NCBI RefSeq assembly: GCF_000473045.1
Contig: NZ_AXAY01000010.1
Location: 124,001-188,000, forward strand
Length of the DNA: 64,000 nucleotides
Source: Bradyrhizobium sp. WSM3983
GTDB lineage: Bacteria; Pseudomonadota; Alphaproteobacteria; Rhizobiales; Xanthobacteraceae
Direction of reading: 5' to 3'
Part shown: positions 61,001 to 64,000 of the stretch, one piece after another
Position numbering within the stretch: position 1 is the first letter of the stretch
Layout of the letters: each line of letters opens with the position of its first letter
The notes under the pieces: generated by a model
Database searches by the model: none
Told to the model about the DNA's origin: nothing
The model's input: only the letters and a program-made list of their open reading frames with translations
Translations under genes and position numbers: made by a program

Positions 61001-61379
61001 CAACTTTGCCGTCGCCTGTTGCACCTTCACGGACAGATGTACCGATGAAGGGGTGCCGGCTGCCGAAAAGGCGATCGAAATCGACCGTGCGCTCGATCAG
61101 CGCGAGCATCTCCCGGTGCCCCTGATCGTGCTCGGTCAGATCCATCAATGCCACTTCCGCCCCGATCTCGCCGCGCGCTGCTACAACGAGGCCATCGAGG
61201 TGGCGAGCGAGACCGGAGAGCCACAACAGCTCTTTCCGTGCTATGATGGTCTTGCGACACTGAACCTTGATCGAGGCGACATGCCCGAGGCCGAGCGGTA
61301 TTTCGCGCTGGCGCATGATGTCTGCGCCCGGCATGGGCTCGATCCCGCAGGGCTGATCGTACTGCCGTTTCTTGACTAG
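58053..61379 (+). CDS. Zinc-ribbon / class III nucleotide cyclase / AAA-type ATPase / TPR protein
   Basis: 1108 residues in order: double zinc ribbon (C3, C6, C17, C20; C28, C31, C42, C45), linker, class III cyclase domain (about 102-280), ATPase domain, and a TPR solenoid (about 690-1108). The cyclase has metal aspartates in FADLSGFTSM (D110) and FIGDALLALFGAP and the VTGDTVNTAQRL transition-state asparagine/arginine. The ATPase has Walker A GEAGIGKTRLVNEF and Walker B LLIIVEDLHWADAVS. All key cyclase residues are present, so it should make cAMP (or cGMP). This is a known multi-domain type in Bradyrhizobium, thought to couple protein-protein input to cyclic nucleotide output. Confidence 0.9.
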   Translation: MTCSGCGSEVQSGFAFCPKCGTKQPSACAGCGFPCAPDFVYCPKCGALVGEATQGDERALQRTSSMTVPIGPSSSPPLVPTAEAQHAFRPQADKIDSEANRRTITVLFADLSGFTSMSERLDPEVMQTLQNELFEELTAAVQNFGGFVDKFIGDALLALFGAPAAHEDDPERAVRAALDMISRTARLSERAKAYAGSPLLLHVGINTGHVVAGGLGVGVAKSYSVTGDTVNTAQRLQSMAPPGEVLVGPLTHRLTRHAFSYDSLGEVSLKGKMGSVLVHRLKGPLETPRTARGLDALGLDAPLIGRDAELARVIGSLDRACGGAAQLVRLVGEAGIGKTRLVNEFVARIRDEDLFACVAIRQAVCSPLGEQSYGTLAAVLRSAYGIAQKADAAEAEAKLADALSELGLPAEEADHLMPLYLHVLGLGDPNAVLRHVEPEQLRRQIFFAIRTVFERRLALSPLLIIVEDLHWADAVSLEALRFLMDRLERTRLMLLFTHRPMLELDQFGSSRISHTTLRLPPLGDTDGQRLLAAYFSHGWCQPPGGLFNRILERAGGNPLFLEEIIRGLIEAGALERDGALWRMKSEEAAADIPASIQALLLARLDRLPHQVRHLAQEAAVIGPRFDAAVLGAAATERARVEAGLELLCDAEIIEEIAGSNSISLRTYRFTQTMLQDVIYQNLLLQRRIELHGRIGAALERLYGNEPERLEDLVLLGHHFSLSANKSKGARYLRAAGDRARGSYANDDALRFYQQSLAVLSTGVEREPECLILYERIADLCRVAGRRSAAEEHYQGALEGHRAVEDCIGEARILRKLGRLLWDAGKGVNAEAHYAEAAERLAGTDAPIEWAHLLQERGRLAFRVGDPVAAARWADEALGYARSVSVDADGQAGPEAARAIAEALNTKGVALARLGRHQEAVREVEQSVAAAEAAGLLNVACRGYTNLGVLYTIIDPAQAIDVCRRGLDVAYRIGDLGFQARLLANFAVACCTFTDRCTDEGVPAAEKAIEIDRALDQREHLPVPLIVLGQIHQCHFRPDLAARCYNEAIEVASETGEPQQLFPCYDGLATLNLDRGDMPEAERYFALAHDVCARHGLDPAGLIVLPFLD

Positions 61380-61400
61380 CCAATGTGAGGGAGTTCAACC

Positions 61401-62081
61401 ATGTCAGATCGTCATGTCGATACACCGCTTCAGCCGGGTGACCGCGCACCGGATCTCGTGCTCGACGCCGTCACGCGCGAAGGAAAGATCGCACTTGAGG
61501 ACTATCGCGGGCATAGTCCGATATTGGTCGGCCTGTATCGTGGCCTGCACTGCCCGTTCTGCCGTCGCCACATCGCGGCGCAGGCGCAGCTTGACGGCGC
61601 GCTCCGAGGGAAGGGCATCGAAAGCCTCACGGTCGTCAATACGCCGGCCGACCGGGCGCGGCTCTACTTCCGCTATCATCCACTGCCCAACTTGCTCGCT
61701 GCGTCCGACCCCGAGAGGGTCTCGCATCGCGCGTTCGGCCTGCCCAATATGGAGTTCACGGAGAACGAGACCGAGTGGCCGCGCAAGATCGGCATGGACG
61801 TGGTGATGAGCATGAAAGTCGACATGCCCGGCGAATTGCCCAGCCCGATGAATCGGCCAGAGGCCGCGGCGTACCTCAACAACAAGGACGGTTACGAGAT
61901 GACGGATGCCGATCAGCGCATGGCGGCAGCGGGCACGGGCCAGTTGTTCGGCCAGTTCCTGCTCGATCGGGAGGGCATCGTACGCTGGACGTTTACCGAG
62001 GTTCCTGACGGCGGCCAGCGCATGTTCGGAGCGCCGAGCCCACAGGAACTGATGTCGGCTGCCTCGCAGGTGGCAGGCTAG
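61401..62081 (+). CDS. Thioredoxin-fold peroxiredoxin-like protein (AhpC/TSA type)
   Basis: 226 residues. LQPGDRAPDLVLDAVTREGK, LVGLYRGLHCPFCRRHIAAQ (CPFC redox motif about 52-55), then PTxxPC-like architecture is absent. The C-terminal LFGQFLLDREGIVRWTFTEV is typical of the AhpC/TSA and redoxin-like family. The CxxC motif suggests disulfide exchange rather than classic peroxidase chemistry. It starts 22 bases after the cyclase-like gene and is probably co-transcribed. Confidence 0.8.
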   Translation: MSDRHVDTPLQPGDRAPDLVLDAVTREGKIALEDYRGHSPILVGLYRGLHCPFCRRHIAAQAQLDGALRGKGIESLTVVNTPADRARLYFRYHPLPNLLAASDPERVSHRAFGLPNMEFTENETEWPRKIGMDVVMSMKVDMPGELPSPMNRPEAAAYLNNKDGYEMTDADQRMAAAGTGQLFGQFLLDREGIVRWTFTEVPDGGQRMFGAPSPQELMSAASQVAG

Positions 62082-62091
62082 GCATAGACGA

Positions 62092-62931
62092 TCAGCTTGC
62101 TGTCCTCGGCCGTTTTTCCGCCAGCGCCGCCGCCATTGCCGAGATCAGTGGGCGCATGAAATAGGCGTCGTCCGCAGGCGAGATGTCGGTGCGCAGGCCG
62201 TGCGCGGCAAGCTCGCCGGAGACTGCAGGTCCCACTGAGGCAATCAACGTGCGCTCGAATCCCGCGCGCAACTTCGCCTCGCTGCCATGGGCCTTGGCGG
62301 CCTCGATCAGCCGGCGGACCTGGCCGAGATTGGTCAACGCAACGGCATCGATTCGCCCCCCAGCCATGTCGTCGATGGCGGTGACGATATTGGCGTCAGC
62401 TGCTTTGGAATCGTAGACGTAAGGCAAAACGGTATCGACCTCGGCACCTTGCGCGGCCAGCGCGCCGGTCAGTGCGCTGTGGTCCTTGTCCGGATAAAGC
62501 TGGAGGCCGAGGCGATGCCCCTTCAAGTCAAGCTTGCCGAGCATCTCGATCACGCCCTCGGTGGTCGGCTTCTCCGTGGTCTGCTGGGCCTCGAGCGAGA
62601 TTTCGCGCAGCGCCTTGCCGGGCTTCGGGCCGCGCGTGAATTTTCGCGTTTCGGCCAGCGCCGCGACAAAGGTCTGGTCGAGGCCGCGTGCGCGCGCGAG
62701 CTTCATGATCCGCCGCAGGCCTTCGCCGGTCATCAGCACGAGGTCGTCAAACGGCTTGTCGATGGCGCGGCGGATCCAGGCTTCGACCGGGGCGGGGTCC
62801 GGCGCATCCTGGATGGTGAACATCGGGCATTGCACGACCTCGGCGCCTTGCTCGGCCAGGAGTTTTGAGAACTGCGCCTCCTCGCGGGTCTCCAGGATCA
62901 GAATGCGGGTGCCGGTCAAACGGTCGGCCAT
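62092..62931 (-). CDS. Uroporphyrinogen-III synthase family protein (HemD-like)
   Basis: 279 residues. TGTRILILETREEAQFSKLL, FDDLVLMTGEGLRRIMKLAR, LKGHRLGLQLYPDKDHSALT, and VALTNLGQVRRLIEAAK match the two-domain HemD fold that cyclises hydroxymethylbilane. Its isolation from hemC and differences in the active-site cleft suggest a paralogue, perhaps for siroheme or another role. ATG 62931 begins the conserved N-terminus. Confidence 0.8.
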   Translation of the reverse strand: MADRLTGTRILILETREEAQFSKLLAEQGAEVVQCPMFTIQDAPDPAPVEAWIRRAIDKPFDDLVLMTGEGLRRIMKLARARGLDQTFVAALAETRKFTRGPKPGKALREISLEAQQTTEKPTTEGVIEMLGKLDLKGHRLGLQLYPDKDHSALTGALAAQGAEVDTVLPYVYDSKAADANIVTAIDDMAGGRIDAVALTNLGQVRRLIEAAKAHGSEAKLRAGFERTLIASVGPAVSGELAAHGLRTDISPADDAYFMRPLISAMAAALAEKRPRTAS

Positions 62932-63075
62932 GGGCGTGCTCCAGTGAGCAAAAATCGCAAGCGTTCGTTCATCTTGACACCGTCGTCGGGATTGGCGCAA
63001 GGGTCGCCTCGGTGCTAGAGCAGAGTGCAAATCGCGGGTCGTCCGCGGCCTTTGCACAAACCTTCATCAAGTGCC

Positions 63076-63939
63076 ATGCCCGATCATCAATACGTTCTGA
63101 CCCTGTCCTGTCCGGATCGCCCCGGCATCGTCTCGGCGGTGTCGACCTTCCTGGCCCATAACGGACAGAACATTCTCGACGCCCAGCAGTTCGACGACGT
63201 CGAGACCAAGAAGTTCTTCATGCGCGTCGTGTTCACCGCGGCCGATCTTGCTGTGGAGCTGTCTGCGCTCCAGACCGGCTTCGCCGCGATCGCCGAGCGT
63301 TTCGGCATGGAGTGGCAGATGCGCGACCGCGCCACGCATCGCAAGGTAGTGCTGCTGGTGTCGAAGTCCGACCACTGCCTGGTCGACATCCTCTATCGCT
63401 GGCGCACCGGCGAATTGCCGATGACCCTGGCCGCGATCGTCTCCAACCATCCCCGCGAGGCCTATGCCGGGCTCGATTTCGGCGGCATTCCGTTCCACTA
63501 TCTGCCGGTCACCAAGGAGACCAAGCGCGACCAGGAGGCGCAGATCCTCGATCTCGTCGCCAAGACCGGGACCGATCTCGTGGTCCTCGCCCGCTACATG
63601 CAGATCCTGTCAGATGATCTGTCGGCCAAGCTGTCCGGTCGCTGCATCAACATCCACCACTCATTCCTGCCGGGCTTCAAGGGCGCAAAGCCCTATCACC
63701 AGGCCCATGAGCGCGGTGTGAAGCTGATCGGTGCGACCGCCCATTACGTCACGCGCGACCTCGACGAAGGCCCGATCATCGATCAGGACGTCGAGCGCAT
63801 CAGCCACCGCGACACGCCGGAAGATCTCGTCCGCAAGGGCCGCGACATCGAGCGCCGCGTGCTGGCGCGGGCGATCCGCTATCACCTCGACGACCGTGTC
63901 CTCCTCAATGGCCGCAAGACGGTCGTGTTCGTCGATTAG
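63076..63939 (+). CDS. purU: Formyltetrahydrofolate deformylase
   Basis: 287 residues, full length. N-terminal ACT domain (YVLTLSCPDRPGIVSAVSTF then LAHNGQNILDAQQFDD) followed by a formyltransferase-fold domain with the catalytic INIHHSFLPGFKG and DEGPIIDQDVERI motifs. It hydrolyses 10-formyl-THF to formate and THF, balancing one-carbon folate pools. ATG 63076 begins the conserved sequence. Together with the serine-glyoxylate aminotransferases far left it touches serine/one-carbon metabolism, but the distance makes direct linkage only a guess. Confidence 0.93.
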   Translation: MPDHQYVLTLSCPDRPGIVSAVSTFLAHNGQNILDAQQFDDVETKKFFMRVVFTAADLAVELSALQTGFAAIAERFGMEWQMRDRATHRKVVLLVSKSDHCLVDILYRWRTGELPMTLAAIVSNHPREAYAGLDFGGIPFHYLPVTKETKRDQEAQILDLVAKTGTDLVVLARYMQILSDDLSAKLSGRCINIHHSFLPGFKGAKPYHQAHERGVKLIGATAHYVTRDLDEGPIIDQDVERISHRDTPEDLVRKGRDIERRVLARAIRYHLDDRVLLNGRKTVVFVD

Positions 63940-64000
63940 GCACGTAACACCGATCGACCGATCTGGCAGGAGCGCCGAGCCGCCCCGACGATCGTCGGAA

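Noticed and set aside
1..64000. tRNA, rRNA, integrase, transposase or phage genes
   Set aside because: None recognised on either strand; the islands therefore have no visible integration machinery, and transfer is inferred only from decayed genes and composition.

Overview
The window looks like chromosomal DNA of a Bradyrhizobium-type alphaproteobacterium (Nitrobacteraceae). The evidence is high GC, GTG/TTG starts, many solute-binding-protein transport systems (a tripartite tricarboxylate system and a branched-chain-amino-acid-type ABC system), class V aminotransferases of the serine-glyoxylate type, and the palindromic intergenic repeats common in this genus (about 4199-4290, 32202-32372, 39335-39385, 50608-50629). 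I see no rRNA, tRNA, CRISPR array, transposase or integrase.

Layout. 1-8352: a catabolic and uptake block with a divergent GntR regulator (cut by the window edge), two paralogous serine-glyoxylate-type aminotransferases flanking an MFS carrier, a crotonase-fold protein lacking both usual catalytic glutamates, and a TctC-TctB-TctA transporter. 8420-9540: two decayed genes side by side, an FAD/NAD(P)-binding protein with a one-base frameshift and a YdcF-like protein. 9521-26475: a mosaic surface-glycan island with a reductase, C-methyltransferase, UDP-GlcNAc-type 2-epimerase, two GT2 glycosyltransferases, a large membrane protein of lower GC, a methyltransferase, a GH43-like beta-propeller protein, a PglD/NeuD-like acyltransferase and a WbqC protein. 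Intermixed are a CoA-transferase, a large secreted FG-GAP/VCBS-repeat putative metalloprotease, a parallel beta-helix secreted protein broken by one in-frame TGA, and gene fragments.

27342-39322: a complete-looking type II secretion locus. gspO and gspD run leftward and gspE-F-G-H-I-J-K-L-M plus a GspC-like gene run rightward. It is non-canonical: the secretin carries its own lipobox, the prepilin peptidase is a single-domain form, and the GspC-like protein has no PDZ domain. 39384-47034: a second glycan locus with a WecE-like transaminase, a Wzx-like flippase, and a tightly coupled leftward run (cupin, PerA-like aminotransferase, methyltransferase, GT4) joined by GTGA overlaps, followed by a CgeB-like glycosyltransferase.

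47182-56783: a leftward ABC uptake operon (livG, acyl-CoA synthetase, livH, livM, binding protein, livF) and a PaaK-like adenylate-forming enzyme, suggesting uptake and CoA activation of a carboxylic acid. An AGE-family sugar epimerase is inserted on the other strand. 57119-63939: a Crp/Fnr regulator, a zinc-ribbon/adenylate-cyclase/ATPase/TPR giant protein, a peroxiredoxin-like protein, a HemD-like protein and PurU.

The most distinctive items are the self-piloting-type T2SS between two glycan loci, the paired aminotransferase/MFS/defective-crotonase/TTT module, and three genes whose inactivating lesions can be read directly.
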